Shown here: positions 1 to 7,919 of the stretch, one piece after another
Position numbering within the stretch: position 1 is the first letter of the stretch
Layout: every line of letters begins with the position of its first letter
Origin: QYOJ01 sp043810345
Lineage (GTDB): Bacteria; Bacteroidota; Bacteroidia; Bacteroidales; FEN-979
Length of the DNA stretch: 29,816 nt
Direction: 5' to 3'
Assembly (NCBI GenBank): GCA_043810345.1
Contig: JBDROF010000064.1
Coordinates: 1 to 29,816, forward strand
Made by a program: the position numbers and the translations under genes
Notes under the pieces: model-generated
Told to the model about the DNA's origin: nothing
The model's input: the letters and a program-made list of their open reading frames with translations, nothing else
Database searches by the model: none

Positions 1-563
1 GATCTTTGGCGCTTCATAAAACCCCATATGGCCCACCTCTTGCAGGATCAGCGATTCGGAGTGTTTCGGAAGGAGGACCATTTCGCCGGCGCGCTCCATC
101 GGGATCTTGGCGTCTTTCATGCCGAGGATATAGAGCACAGGGATCTTCAGGTTCTTCAAAACCTCCACGGTTGCCTGCCGCTCCCTCATCCCGGTCATCG
201 CTGCCAGGATCGCCTCTTTGGAGAGGGCGCCGGCCTCTTTGACCAGGCGGTCGATCTTTTTCCGGTATTTTTCTTCGGAACCGGCCGGGAAAAGGGAAGG
301 GATGAACTGCAGGCTGTAGTGGAACTTATCGGCCCGGATCACTTCGATCGCCCGGTCCCGGAGGATTCGTCCTTCCGGCGTATCGGTGAAGGGATGGGAA
401 TGGAAGAGGCAGATCCCCTTTAATATATGCGGCTCGACAGATGCCTAATAAACTGTTTCCAGATACCGGATGATTCAGTGAACCCGTGGAGGAGAACCAG
501 GCATGGCCCCTCTCCCTTGTCGGTGAAGGAAATTTTCTTTCCACGGATCCGGATTGATTTCAT
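1..563 (-). pseudogene. alpha/beta hydrolase remnant, internal deletion plus frameshift, runs off left edge
   Basis: From the ATG at 563-561 the first 47 codons encode an alpha/beta hydrolase N-terminus with the oxyanion segment LVLLHGFTESSGIW, and end at TAA (422-420). Immediately after, another frame (entering near 432, codons ending at position 1) is open to the window edge and encodes the second half of the same family: PHILKGICLFHSHPF, then IPVLYILGMKDAKIP (Asp region) and LQEVGHMGFYEAP (catalytic His). What should lie between, the D-L-P-G-H-G strand and the GHSMGGY nucleophile elbow with the catalytic Ser, is absent, so about 60 residues are deleted at the junction near 420-435. The His and Asp segments look well preserved, which points to a recent loss or an assembly artefact. 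No functional hydrolase is expected from this allele. The family assignment is firm; the substrate is unknown. Confidence 0.8.
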
Positions 564-596
564 TACCTGTTGGTTGTTGATTATCGGTTGGGGGTT

Positions 597-629
597 ATGA
601 AAGTCATGAAAGTCATGGAAGTCATGAAA
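597..629. repeat. nonanucleotide tandem repeat ATGRAAGTC, about 3.5 copies
   Basis: Units ATGAAAGTC (597-605), ATGAAAGTC (606-614), ATGGAAGTC (615-623) and a partial fourth copy. It lies just upstream of the broken hydrolase and next to the palindromic element at 633-750. No coding role is visible. Confidence 0.7.
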
Positions 630-632
630 TCA

Positions 633-750
633 CAATAACCAAAAAACAAATTTCAAATAATTTTCAAGATCCAAATACCAACTTCCAAAATGTTTTGAAT
701 TTGATTAATTGCTTATTGGAGCTTATTTGTTATTTGGTGCTTGACTATTG
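633..750. repeat. imperfect palindromic intergenic repeat
   Basis: The left end reads CAATAACCAAAAAACAAAT and the reverse complement of the right end reads CAATAGTCAAGCACCAAAT, both continuing towards CAAATAA. The two arms of this AT-rich 118-bp stretch therefore pair imperfectly over about 28 bp, with further partial complementarity inward. Similar 'TTTGTTATTTGGTGCTTG' palindromes are, from memory, frequent between genes in environmental Bacteroidota. It lies directly downstream of pepP (stop at 773) and may serve as its transcript end. No protein is encoded. Confidence 0.6.
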
Positions 751-772
751 GAACTTCTTTGTTATTCCGGAT

Positions 773-2164
773 CTAGGATCCCGCCATGATCGCTTCGATC
801 TCTTCCACCGTCTTGGGGATAGGCCTGCCCAGAACACGGGAACCTTTGGCGGTGACCAGCACATCATCTTCAATCCGGATCCCGCCGAAATCTTTGTAGC
901 TCTCTACGAGGTCGTAGTTGATGAAATCAGTATGCTTCCCTTCAGCTTTCCAGATATCGATCAGCTCGGGGATGAAGTAGATCCCCGGTTCGATGGTCAT
1001 CACGAAATGCTCCTGGAGCTTTCTTCCAAACCGCAAAAAGCCCAGTCCGAACTCCTTACTCCGCTGGATCTCCTGGTCATAACCCACAACGTTCTCTCCC
1101 AGCCCTTCCAGATCATGTACGTCCAGGCCAATTGGATGGCCCAGTCCATGCGGGAAGAACATCGTGTGTGCGCCGTTGCTGACAGACTCATCCACATCCC
1201 CTTTCATGATACCCAGGGCGATCAATCCCCTGGTGATCTCCCGGGCCGCCAGAAGATGGATGTCACGGAAAAACACGCCTGGTTTGACGGCTTTGATGGC
1301 AGCCATGTTAGCGGCAAGCACGATGTCGTAGATCTCTTTCTGTCGTTGTGAAAACTCTCCTCCCACTGGAACGGTACGGGTGATGTCACTGGCATAGTGG
1401 TACTCCGATTCCGCACCGGCGTCGATCACCAGCATACGCCCGGGAACCAGCATATTTCCGTGGTAATGGTTGTGGAGTGTTTGTCCGTTGATGGTTAGGA
1501 TCACCGGAAAGGAGACCCCGCAGCCCTGGGAGAGGGCAATCCCTTCGATGGTGCCGGCGATCTCCTTTTCGATCGTACCGTGACGGGCCATCTTCATGGC
1601 GGTAGTATGCATCAGCCATGCCACATCTACCATATTCTCCATTTCCTGAACCTCGATCTGGTCTTTCTTCATCCGCAGCTTCACCACGCCCCTGATCAGC
1701 TCCTCAGATGCCTGATTCCGGATGCCGGATAGCGGCTGGGCCAGAAGTTCCGATAACTGAATGATGGTCTCTCCGCGGTAAGGTGGAAGGTAGTGGACCG
1801 GCCGGCCGGAAGAGTGGGCGAGGCGCAGGACCTCTTCCAATTCGCTCATCGCACAGGTCTCCTCCACACCAACCTGGTTGCCCCGCTCATGGATGGAGGG
1901 TTGATGCCCCATCCAGATGATGTCGTCAATCTCCACGTCATTCCCCAAAAGAACATCCTTCCCGCTATCCAGATCCATGATACCGGCCAGATCTGGCTGA
2001 TCCAGCCCGAAGAAATAGAGAAAATTACTGTCCTGACGAAAAGCGTATGTATTGGCCGGGTAGTTGAACGATACCTCCTGGTTGCCGGGAAAAAAGATCA
2101 ACCCACCATGAACCTCATTCCTCAGCCGGTTTCTTCTGTCTTTATAAATACTTGATGGAAACAT
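773..2164 (-). CDS. pepP: Xaa-Pro aminopeptidase (M24B, aminopeptidase P)
   Basis: This cytoplasmic dinuclear metallopeptidase removes the N-terminal residue from peptides with proline in position 2. The 463-residue length fits the family. Residues about 1-140 form the AMP_N domain (VSFNYPANTYAFRQDSNFLY, FFGLDQPD), and residues about 165-445 the pita-bread M24 domain. The five metal ligands are visible: D248 in VIDAGAES, D260 in YASDITRTVP, H343 in HGLGHPIGLDVHD, E392 in TIEPGIYF and E432 in GIRIEDDVLVT, so the enzyme should be active. The ATG at 2164 is preceded 46 bp upstream by a minus-strand -7-like box. It is transcribed alone and divergently from sdhC. Downstream lie the palindromic repeat and the broken hydrolase. 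Assignment to M24B is firm; peptide preference is inferred from the family. Confidence 0.95.
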   Translation of the reverse strand: MFPSSIYKDRRNRLRNEVHGGLIFFPGNQEVSFNYPANTYAFRQDSNFLYFFGLDQPDLAGIMDLDSGKDVLLGNDVEIDDIIWMGHQPSIHERGNQVGVEETCAMSELEEVLRLAHSSGRPVHYLPPYRGETIIQLSELLAQPLSGIRNQASEELIRGVVKLRMKKDQIEVQEMENMVDVAWLMHTTAMKMARHGTIEKEIAGTIEGIALSQGCGVSFPVILTINGQTLHNHYHGNMLVPGRMLVIDAGAESEYHYASDITRTVPVGGEFSQRQKEIYDIVLAANMAAIKAVKPGVFFRDIHLLAAREITRGLIALGIMKGDVDESVSNGAHTMFFPHGLGHPIGLDVHDLEGLGENVVGYDQEIQRSKEFGLGFLRFGRKLQEHFVMTIEPGIYFIPELIDIWKAEGKHTDFINYDLVESYKDFGGIRIEDDVLVTAKGSRVLGRPIPKTVEEIEAIMAGS

Positions 2165-2209
2165 AATTTAGATTGATTTAAAATATAGATGAAATCCGTT
2201 TTGAGGTGT

Positions 2210-2217
2210 CGAAGGTA
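2210..2217 (-). promoter_or_regulatory. Bacteroidetes-type -7 box for pepP (TACCTTCG)
   Basis: The minus strand reads TTTTTGTACCTTCG, one mismatch from the TAnnTTTG -7 consensus and very like the TTTTTTGTACCTTTG found before the ricT-like gene at 6773. It lies 46 bp before the pepP ATG. I could not assign a -33 TTG at the usual spacing. Confidence 0.5.
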
Positions 2218-2231
2218 CAAAAATTATCCAC

Positions 2232-2239
2232 TAAATTTG
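2232..2239 (+). promoter_or_regulatory. Bacteroidetes-type -7 box for sdhCAB (TAAATTTG)
   Basis: An exact TAnnTTTG match lies 26 bp upstream of the sdhC ATG in the short divergent gap with pepP. Together with the pepP box at 2210 it would give closely spaced back-to-back promoters. No -33 TTG lies at ideal spacing; the nearest (2201-2203) is too far upstream. Confidence 0.5.
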
Positions 2240-2265
2240 TTCATCATCTCTATTAATCCTACATC

Positions 2266-2949
2266 ATGAGTTCAGCGTTTCTTCGTTTTTCTTCTATCAC
2301 TAAAAAGATCTGGATGGCACTCCTGGGTCTTTTTCTGATGGTATTCCTGGTGGTCCATCTGGGCATCAACCTCTGTCTCCTGCGCAACGATGGAGGCCAG
2401 TGGTTTCATGCAGCGGCCCATTTCATGGGGACCAACTACGTGGTCAAGGTCTTCGAGGTATTCCTCTTTGCAGGGTTCATCTTCCATATCATCCTGGGAA
2501 TCATCCTGCAGATCAAAAACTGGCTATCCCGGCCTGTCCGGTACCGGATCGGCAACAAATCAACCACTCCGTTTCTGAGTAAATATATAATCTATACCGG
2601 TGGCATTGTCCTGATCTTCCTGATCATCCATTTCATGAACTTTTATTTCATCAAGCTGGGATGGGTGGATAGTCCTGTTCCGTTGCTTCAGGGGGGTGAA
2701 CCCGATTTTTTTGAAACCGCCAGGTGGCTCTTTACACAACCCTTCTACTCCATCCTGTATATCGTCCTGTTGGTGGTGCTGGCATTTCATCTCCACCATG
2801 CCTTTGGTGCCGCTTTTCAGACGCTTGGGCTGGAACATAAAACATACACTCCCTTCATCCAGGGATGTGGAACAGTTTATTCAATTGTGATCCCGCTCGG
2901 ATACGCGATCATACCCCTCTATTTTTTAATCTTCAGTTTGGTATCATGA
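2266..2949 (+). CDS. sdhC: succinate dehydrogenase/fumarate reductase cytochrome b subunit
   Basis: This is the membrane anchor of complex II. It carries heme b and passes electrons between the SdhAB head and the menaquinone pool. The 227-residue protein has five predicted membrane helices (about 15-37, 58-82, 108-130, 158-180, 200-225), as in the single-subunit B-type family. Candidate axial heme ligands are H31 (VVHLG), H74 (FIFHIILG), H122 (LIIHFMNF) and H175/H177/H178 (AFHLHHAFG), consistent with two hemes. It is the first gene of sdhCAB, and its TGA overlaps the sdhA ATG by 4 nt (ATGA), so translation is probably coupled. B-type anchors are typical of menaquinone users, consistent with mqnC at 25.8 kb. 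The sequence does not tell whether the complex runs mainly in the succinate or fumarate direction. Confidence 0.95.
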   Translation: MSSAFLRFSSITKKIWMALLGLFLMVFLVVHLGINLCLLRNDGGQWFHAAAHFMGTNYVVKVFEVFLFAGFIFHIILGIILQIKNWLSRPVRYRIGNKSTTPFLSKYIIYTGGIVLIFLIIHFMNFYFIKLGWVDSPVPLLQGGEPDFFETARWLFTQPFYSILYIVLLVVLAFHLHHAFGAAFQTLGLEHKTYTPFIQGCGTVYSIVIPLGYAIIPLYFLIFSLVS

Positions 2950-4883
2950 CAGAATTAAATTCAAAGATTCCACAGGGTCCGGTGGCAGAAAAGTGGACCC
3001 GGTACAAAGCGCATCAGGACCTGGTAAATCCGGCCAACAAGCGAAAGCTGGAGGTGATTGTGGTGGGAACCGGACTGGCCGGTGCTTCGGCTGCTGCATC
3101 TCTCGGAGAGCTGGGATTCAAAGTAAAGATATTCTGTTACCAGGATAGTCCGCGACGTGCCCACAGCATTGCAGCCCAGGGGGGGATCAATGCGGCTAAG
3201 AATTACCCCAACGACGGCGACAACATCTATCGCTTATATTACGATACCATCAAAGGAGGGGACTACCGCTCCCGGGAAGCCAATGTGTACAGGCTGGCTG
3301 AGGTGAGTGACAGCATCATCGATCAGTGTGTGGCACAGGGGGTTCCGTTTGCCAGGGAGTACAGTGGGATGCTCGACAACCGTTCGTTTGGCGGTGCACT
3401 CGTTTCCCGTACCTTTTATGCCCGTGGGCAAACGGGACAGCAACTCCTGCTGGGAGCTTACGGCGCCCTGAGTCGCCAGATCAAGCTGGGCCAGGTGGAG
3501 ATGTTCAACCGTCATGAGATGATGGATGTGGTCATCATCGACGGTCGGGCCCGGGGGATCATCGCCCGCAACCTCATCACCGGCGAGCTGGAGAGGCATT
3601 TTGGACACGCGGTGGTAGTCTCATCTGGAGGCTATGGCAATGTCTTCTACCTCTCGACCAACGCCATGGGATCGAACTCCAGCGCAACCTGGCAGGTCTT
3701 CAAGAAAGGGGCCTGGTTTGCCAATCCCTGCTTCACGCAGATCCACCCCACCTGCATCCCCGTTCACGGCGATTACCAGTCGAAACTGACCCTGATGAGC
3801 GAAAGCCTCCGGAACGATGGCCGGATCTGGGTACCGAAGAACAAGGAGGATGCCGATAAGATACAGAAGGGAGAGCTGCGACCCAACGGCATCAAAGAGG
3901 AGGATCGGGACTACTTCCTGGAGAGAAGGTATCCGGCCTTTGGGAACCTGGTGCCACGAGATGTGGCCTCCCGGGCAGCCAAAGAGCGGTGCGATGCCGG
4001 CTATGGCGTAGGCGATACCGGCCTGGCCGTTTACCTCGACTTTGCCGACGCCATCAATCGGCTCGGAAAACACGTCATCGAAGAACGGTACGGGAACCTC
4101 TTCCAGATGTACGAAAAGATCGTGGATGAGAATCCGTACGAGACCCCGATGATGATCTACCCGGCCGTCCACTATACTATGGGCGGCATCTGGGTCGATT
4201 ACGAACTGATGAGCACTGTGGAAGGACTCTTTGTGGCCGGGGAGGCCAACTTCTCCGATCACGGAGCCAACCGCCTGGGCGCCTCCGCCCTGATGCAGGG
4301 GCTGGCCGATGGGTATTTTGTGCTCCCTTACACCATGCAGAACTACCTGGCCGATCAGATCAAGGTGCCTCACATCCCTACCGACAAGGAGGAATTTGTA
4401 CAAACCGAACAGGCTGTCAGAGAACGGCTCCGGAACTTGATGGCGGTCAAGGGAACGAAGTCGGTGGACCATTTTCATAAAGCGCTGGGAAAGATCATGT
4501 GGGACCACGTTGGGATGGGCCGGAACGCTGAAGGGCTGAAAGAGGCGATCGAAATGATCCGCAAGCTGAGGGCTGAATTCTGGAAAGAGGTGAAAATCCC
4601 TGGCAAGGTGGAAGAGATGAACATCGAACTGGAGAAAGCAAACCGGGTAGTCGATTTCCTGGAGCTTGGCGAGCTGATGGCCATGGATGCCCTGGAGCGG
4701 AACGAAAGCTGCGGTGGCCATTTCCGGGAGGAGTACCAAACCGAAGAGGGCGAATGCCTGCGCAACGACAAAGACTACATGTACGTGGCCGCCTGGGAAT
4801 ACAAAGGCCCCGGAGAGTACGTCATGCATAAGGAACCCCTGGAGTATGAGGAGATTGAAGTGAAACAACGTGTATATAAATAA
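2946..4883 (+). CDS. sdhA: succinate dehydrogenase/fumarate reductase flavoprotein subunit
   Basis: The catalytic subunit interconverts succinate and fumarate using covalently bound FAD. It has 645 residues from the ATG at 2946. An in-frame upstream extension to 2865 exists but lies inside sdhC, and the ATGA overlap with the sdhC stop favours 2946. Visible motifs: the Rossmann loop VVGTGLAGASAAASLG (about 39-54), the flavinylation site HSIAAQGGIN with H73, the substrate loop QIHPTCIPVHGDYQS, the catalytic Arg region RDVASRAAKERC, and the C-terminal FAD motif SDHGANRLGASALMQGLADG. The extra N-terminus (MTELNSKIPQGPVAEKW) is usual for the Bacteroidetes/epsilon-type branch. The last domain has the expected ESCGGHFREEYQ. 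All catalytic features are intact, and sdhB follows after 9 nt. Confidence 0.97.
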   Translation: MTELNSKIPQGPVAEKWTRYKAHQDLVNPANKRKLEVIVVGTGLAGASAAASLGELGFKVKIFCYQDSPRRAHSIAAQGGINAAKNYPNDGDNIYRLYYDTIKGGDYRSREANVYRLAEVSDSIIDQCVAQGVPFAREYSGMLDNRSFGGALVSRTFYARGQTGQQLLLGAYGALSRQIKLGQVEMFNRHEMMDVVIIDGRARGIIARNLITGELERHFGHAVVVSSGGYGNVFYLSTNAMGSNSSATWQVFKKGAWFANPCFTQIHPTCIPVHGDYQSKLTLMSESLRNDGRIWVPKNKEDADKIQKGELRPNGIKEEDRDYFLERRYPAFGNLVPRDVASRAAKERCDAGYGVGDTGLAVYLDFADAINRLGKHVIEERYGNLFQMYEKIVDENPYETPMMIYPAVHYTMGGIWVDYELMSTVEGLFVAGEANFSDHGANRLGASALMQGLADGYFVLPYTMQNYLADQIKVPHIPTDKEEFVQTEQAVRERLRNLMAVKGTKSVDHFHKALGKIMWDHVGMGRNAEGLKEAIEMIRKLRAEFWKEVKIPGKVEEMNIELEKANRVVDFLELGELMAMDALERNESCGGHFREEYQTEEGECLRNDKDYMYVAAWEYKGPGEYVMHKEPLEYEEIEVKQRVYK

Positions 4884-4892
4884 TATCCCATT

Positions 4893-5633
4893 ATGAAGCT
4901 AGTACTCAAAATCTGGAGACAACCCAACGCCCATGCGAGGGGCAAATTCGTTACCTACAAACTTGACAACATCTCCCCTAACTGCTCCTTCCTGGAGATG
5001 CTCGATATCCTCAATGAGCAGCTGATCAACCAGGATGAAGAGCCGATTGCCTTTGACCACGATTGCCGGGAAGGGATCTGCGGGATGTGCAGTCTCTATA
5101 TCAACGGTCATCCCCATGGGCCCGATGATGCCATCACCACCTGTCAGCTCCACATGCGGAAGTTCCGTGACAACGCTACCATCGTGATCGAACCGTGGCG
5201 GGCCAAGCCTTTTCCCGTGATCAAAGACCTGATCGTAGACCGCACTGCCTTCGATAAGATCATCCAGGAGGGAGGCTACACCTCTGCCCATACAGGTGGC
5301 GCCCCCGATGCCAACAATATCCTTATCGGGAAGGTGGCGGCTGATCTTTCGATGGATGCAGCTGCCTGCATCGGTTGTGGCGCCTGCGTGGCAGCCTGCA
5401 AAAACGCTTCCGCCATGCTGTTTGTCTCAGCCAAAGTTTCACAGCTGGCCCTGTTACCACAGGGGATTGTAGAGGCGAAAGAGAGGGTGAAGAAGATGGT
5501 GGCCATGATGGACGAGCTAGGCTTTGGAAACTGCACCAACACGTATGCTTGCGAAGCCGAATGCCCGAAGCAGATCTCCCGCTCCAACATCGCCCGCATG
5601 AACCGGGAGTTCATCTGCGCGAAGGTCTCATGA
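4893..5633 (+). CDS. sdhB: succinate dehydrogenase/fumarate reductase iron-sulfur subunit
   Basis: This electron-transfer subunit carries three iron-sulfur clusters between SdhA flavin and SdhC heme. All ligands are visible in 246 residues: the [2Fe-2S] set C58, C63, C66 (DCREGICGMC) and C84 (TTCQ); the [4Fe-4S] set C159, C162, C165 (CIGCGAC) and C169, C-terminal part crossing to C224 (AECPKQ); and the [3Fe-4S] set with C214 (GNCTNTYAC) and C220. It completes the sdhCAB operon. Its TGA overlaps the ATG of the delta' gene by 4 nt, so holB is probably co-transcribed and translationally coupled, an association between respiration and replication genes that is more likely packing than function. 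Confidence 0.97.
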   Translation: MKLVLKIWRQPNAHARGKFVTYKLDNISPNCSFLEMLDILNEQLINQDEEPIAFDHDCREGICGMCSLYINGHPHGPDDAITTCQLHMRKFRDNATIVIEPWRAKPFPVIKDLIVDRTAFDKIIQEGGYTSAHTGGAPDANNILIGKVAADLSMDAAACIGCGACVAACKNASAMLFVSAKVSQLALLPQGIVEAKERVKKMVAMMDELGFGNCTNTYACEAECPKQISRSNIARMNREFICAKVS

Positions 5634-6745
5634 GATTCAGCGATATCCCCGCCGATCCCGCCATAAAGACCAAGCTGATCCAGACTATCCGCGATCAGCG
5701 CGTCAGCCATGCCCAGCTCTTTTACGGCCAGGAAGGCTCAGGGAAGCTGGCCCTCGCCATCGCCTACGCGCAGCTGATTAACTGCACTGCTCCTAATACC
5801 CCCAAACCCCCTGAAGGGGGCTTAATCCCTCCCCTTGAAGGGGAGGGGCAGGGAGGGGTCAGCCCGCAGGGAAGTAAGTCCCCTTCAGGGGATTTAGGGG
5901 TGGATAGCTGCGGCACCTGCCCATCCTGCATCCAGTATCAGAAGCTGGCCCACCCCGACCTCCACTTCTTTTTTCCGGTCGCTACCTCCCGGCAGGTGCT
6001 GTCGAAACCCTCCAGCAGGCTCTATATCAGTGAGTGGCGGGAGTTCTTGCTGGACCACAACTACCAGATCTCCCTTCCCGAATGGTTTAACTTCATCAGG
6101 ATCGAAAATAAACAGGGAACGATCTATACCGAAGATGCCAATGAGATCAACCGGATCCTCTCGTATATGAGTTATGAGTCGGAATACAAAGTGGTGATCC
6201 TCTGGATGATCGAAAAGCTCACCTATGCGGCGGCACCCAAACTGCTGAAGATCCTGGAAGAACCTCCGGATAAGACCCTCTTTCTCCTGATCTCCGAAAA
6301 CCCCGATCATGTGATCCCGACGATCCTCTCCCGCTGCCTGCCTGTCAGGATTCCGCGGGTCCCCGAATCGGAGGAGGATCAGTCTTACTTTGAGACCTTC
6401 CGGAAATGGATGCGCCTCTGTTTTACAGGGAACGTCCCCGAGATCATTGGATTTACCAATGAAATAGCCAAAATTGGACGGGAGAATCAAAAAAGCCTCC
6501 TGCAATACGGTTTGCAGGTTGCCAGTCAGAGCTCCTCCTTGCAGCATGGAATCACCCGGAAGGTGACCGCCGGGGAGGAGGAGCTGGACTTCGTCACCCG
6601 GTTTTCACCTACCCTCTTTGGGGAACGGCTTCCGGCTTTTTACCTCCTGCTCAACACCTCCATCTTCCATATCGAACGCAATGCCCACGCGCCTACCCTC
6701 TTCCTGGACCTCTCCCTGAAAATCGCTTCATTGTTCAAAGAATAA
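5630..6745 (+). CDS. holB: DNA polymerase III delta' subunit (clamp loader), with in-frame repeat insertion
   Basis: A clamp-loader subunit of the AAA+ fold, 371 residues from the ATG overlapping the sdhB stop. The P-loop reads GQEGSGKLALA, with Leu where Ser/Thr is usual, as expected for delta', which does not hydrolyse ATP. The zinc module has C52, C94, C97 and C100 (DSCGTCPSC), followed by HPDLHFFFP, the helicase-like LTYAAAPKLLKILEEPP and the SRC motif (TILSRCLPV). Between the first and second zinc cysteines lie about 35 residues (57-91, rich in P and G) encoded entirely by a palindromic repeat at 5798-5901; relatives, as I recall them, have only a few residues here. The frame is kept on both sides, so the protein is probably made with a surface loop. 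The identity of delta' versus a DnaX-like protein is supported by length and degenerate P-loop. Confidence 0.88.
   Translation: MRFSDIPADPAIKTKLIQTIRDQRVSHAQLFYGQEGSGKLALAIAYAQLINCTAPNTPKPPEGGLIPPLEGEGQGGVSPQGSKSPSGDLGVDSCGTCPSCIQYQKLAHPDLHFFFPVATSRQVLSKPSSRLYISEWREFLLDHNYQISLPEWFNFIRIENKQGTIYTEDANEINRILSYMSYESEYKVVILWMIEKLTYAAAPKLLKILEEPPDKTLFLLISENPDHVIPTILSRCLPVRIPRVPESEEDQSYFETFRKWMRLCFTGNVPEIIGFTNEIAKIGRENQKSLLQYGLQVASQSSSLQHGITRKVTAGEEELDFVTRFSPTLFGERLPAFYLLLNTSIFHIERNAHAPTLFLDLSLKIASLFKE
5798..5901. repeat. palindromic CCCCTGAAGGGG element inserted in frame within holB
   Basis: A 104-bp element bounded by 27-bp terminal inverted repeats (5798-5824 and 5875-5901) that differ at three positions when one is reverse complemented. 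Each arm contains a smaller hairpin (CCCCCTGAAGGGGG, CCCCTTCAGGGG), and a third hairpin (CCCTCCCC / GGGGAGGG) lies at 5827-5847. It reads through holB in one open frame, TPKPPEGG onward. A shorter relative is at 26834-26885. Confidence 0.85.
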
Positions 6746-6772
6746 CATCGACTTATATCAGTGTTTTTTTTG

Positions 6773-6780
6773 TACCTTTG
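6773..6780 (+). promoter_or_regulatory. Bacteroidetes-type -7 box before the ricT-like gene (TACCTTTG)
   Basis: An exact TAnnTTTG match within TTTTTTTTGTACCTTTGCC, in the 52-bp gap between holB and the ricT-like gene. It lies 18 bp before the ATG at 6798, which implies a very short leader. A clear -33 TTG is not seen at standard spacing. It suggests that ricT-gldH-PBP1A can be transcribed separately from sdhCAB-holB. Confidence 0.6.
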
Positions 6781-6797
6781 CCTGCATTCTAACTCAC

Positions 6798-7919
6798 ATG
6801 GAAGAGAACGAAGCAAGATCAACAAAACCTGAAACGAATCCGTTTCTGAGCCGGGGCTGTTGTAAACCTCCACAGGTTGGACAAAAGAATGACCGGATCT
6901 TCCAGAACGGTTGCAGTAAATTTGACACCTTCGACTGGTTTGGGAAAATCCCTTTGCCTTCCGGACACGTTCCATTTGATGTGGTGGAGGTCAGGTTCAA
7001 GAACAGCCGGAAGGATTTCTTTCGTTCTATGCCGGATATGAACCTGCTCATTGGGGATATTGTTGCCGTAGAGGCCTCTCCCGGGCACGATATCGGCATC
7101 GTTAGCATGGCCGGCGACATCGTAAGACTTCAGCTCCGGATCAAAGGAGTAAACCCGGTGTCCGATGAAATCCGGAAAGTATACAGGAGAGCACGGATCA
7201 CCGATGTGGAGAAATGGATCACCTCAGTAGAACGTGAAGTCTCCTCGATGTTCAAATCCAGGGAGATCGCAGACGGTCTAGGACTCTCCATGAAGATCAA
7301 CGATGTGGAGTATCAGGGAGATAACACCAAAGCCATCTTTTACTATACTGCTGACGACCGGGTGGATTTCCGGGAGCTGATCAAGGTACTTGCCGAGGAG
7401 TTCAAGATTCGGATTGAGATGCGTCAGATCGGTGCCCGGCAGGAGGCGAGCCGGTTAGGTGGAATCGGATCGTGCGGAAGAGAACTCTGTTGTGCCACCT
7501 GGATCAGCCAGTTCCACTCGGTCTCCACCCAGGCCGCCCGCGTCCAGCAGCTATCCCTCAATCCCCAGAAACTGTCCGGACAGTGTTGCAAATTGAAGTG
7601 CTGTCTGAATTACGAATACGAGACCTACCTGGATGCCCTGAAGGATTTTCCCGACACGGAAACCATTCTGCTGACCAGGAAAGGAGAAGCCATCCATCAA
7701 AAGACCGACATTTTCAACAAACTGATGTGGTTCTCCTACACCAACGAACCGAATCACCAGATGGCCATTCCGGTGGAAAACGTGATTCGTATCATCGAAC
7801 TGAATAAAGTGGGGAACCTTCCCCCTAAGCTGGAAGATTTCTCCAATACAACGGAACAGAAAACCCATTTCGAAAACGGAAACCTCCAGGATGATATGAG
7901 TTACCTGGATCATTCATGA
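6798..7919 (+). CDS. ricT: PSP1/RicT (YaaT) family regulatory protein
   Basis: A 373-residue member of the PSP1 C-terminal family. In Bacillus subtilis RicT (YaaT) acts with RicA and RicF in an Fe-S complex that affects mRNA processing and development; in Bacteroidetes the role is not established. Visible features: a Cys-bearing N-terminus (SRGCCKPPQ, QNGCSKFDTFDW), a central body with ISDVEKW-like residues (ITDVEKWITS) and a conserved Cys cluster CGRELCCATW plus GQCCKLKCCLNYEYETY that could hold a metal cluster. The C-terminal 60 or so residues are low in conservation and acidic. Its TGA overlaps the gldH ATG by 4 nt. The order delta'-RicT-GldH-PBP1A is, from memory, conserved in Bacteroidota, which supports the call but says little about function. 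Confidence 0.85.
   Translation: MEENEARSTKPETNPFLSRGCCKPPQVGQKNDRIFQNGCSKFDTFDWFGKIPLPSGHVPFDVVEVRFKNSRKDFFRSMPDMNLLIGDIVAVEASPGHDIGIVSMAGDIVRLQLRIKGVNPVSDEIRKVYRRARITDVEKWITSVEREVSSMFKSREIADGLGLSMKINDVEYQGDNTKAIFYYTADDRVDFRELIKVLAEEFKIRIEMRQIGARQEASRLGGIGSCGRELCCATWISQFHSVSTQAARVQQLSLNPQKLSGQCCKLKCCLNYEYETYLDALKDFPDTETILLTRKGEAIHQKTDIFNKLMWFSYTNEPNHQMAIPVENVIRIIELNKVGNLPPKLEDFSNTTEQKTHFENGNLQDDMSYLDHS

Noticed and set aside
2865..2945. Upstream in-frame extension of sdhA
   Set aside because: It would lie inside sdhC; the ATG at 2946 makes the usual 4-nt overlap and gives the N-terminus expected for the family.
3621..4868. A 415-codon open frame antisense to sdhA
   Set aside because: It lies wholly opposite a perfectly conserved sdhA and shows no recognisable protein; long antisense frames are expected from the codon use here.
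5660..5760. Frameshift or pseudogene status of holB because of the odd proline/glycine-rich segment
   Set aside because: The frame is open on both sides and all later motifs are intact, so it is an in-frame insertion rather than a break.
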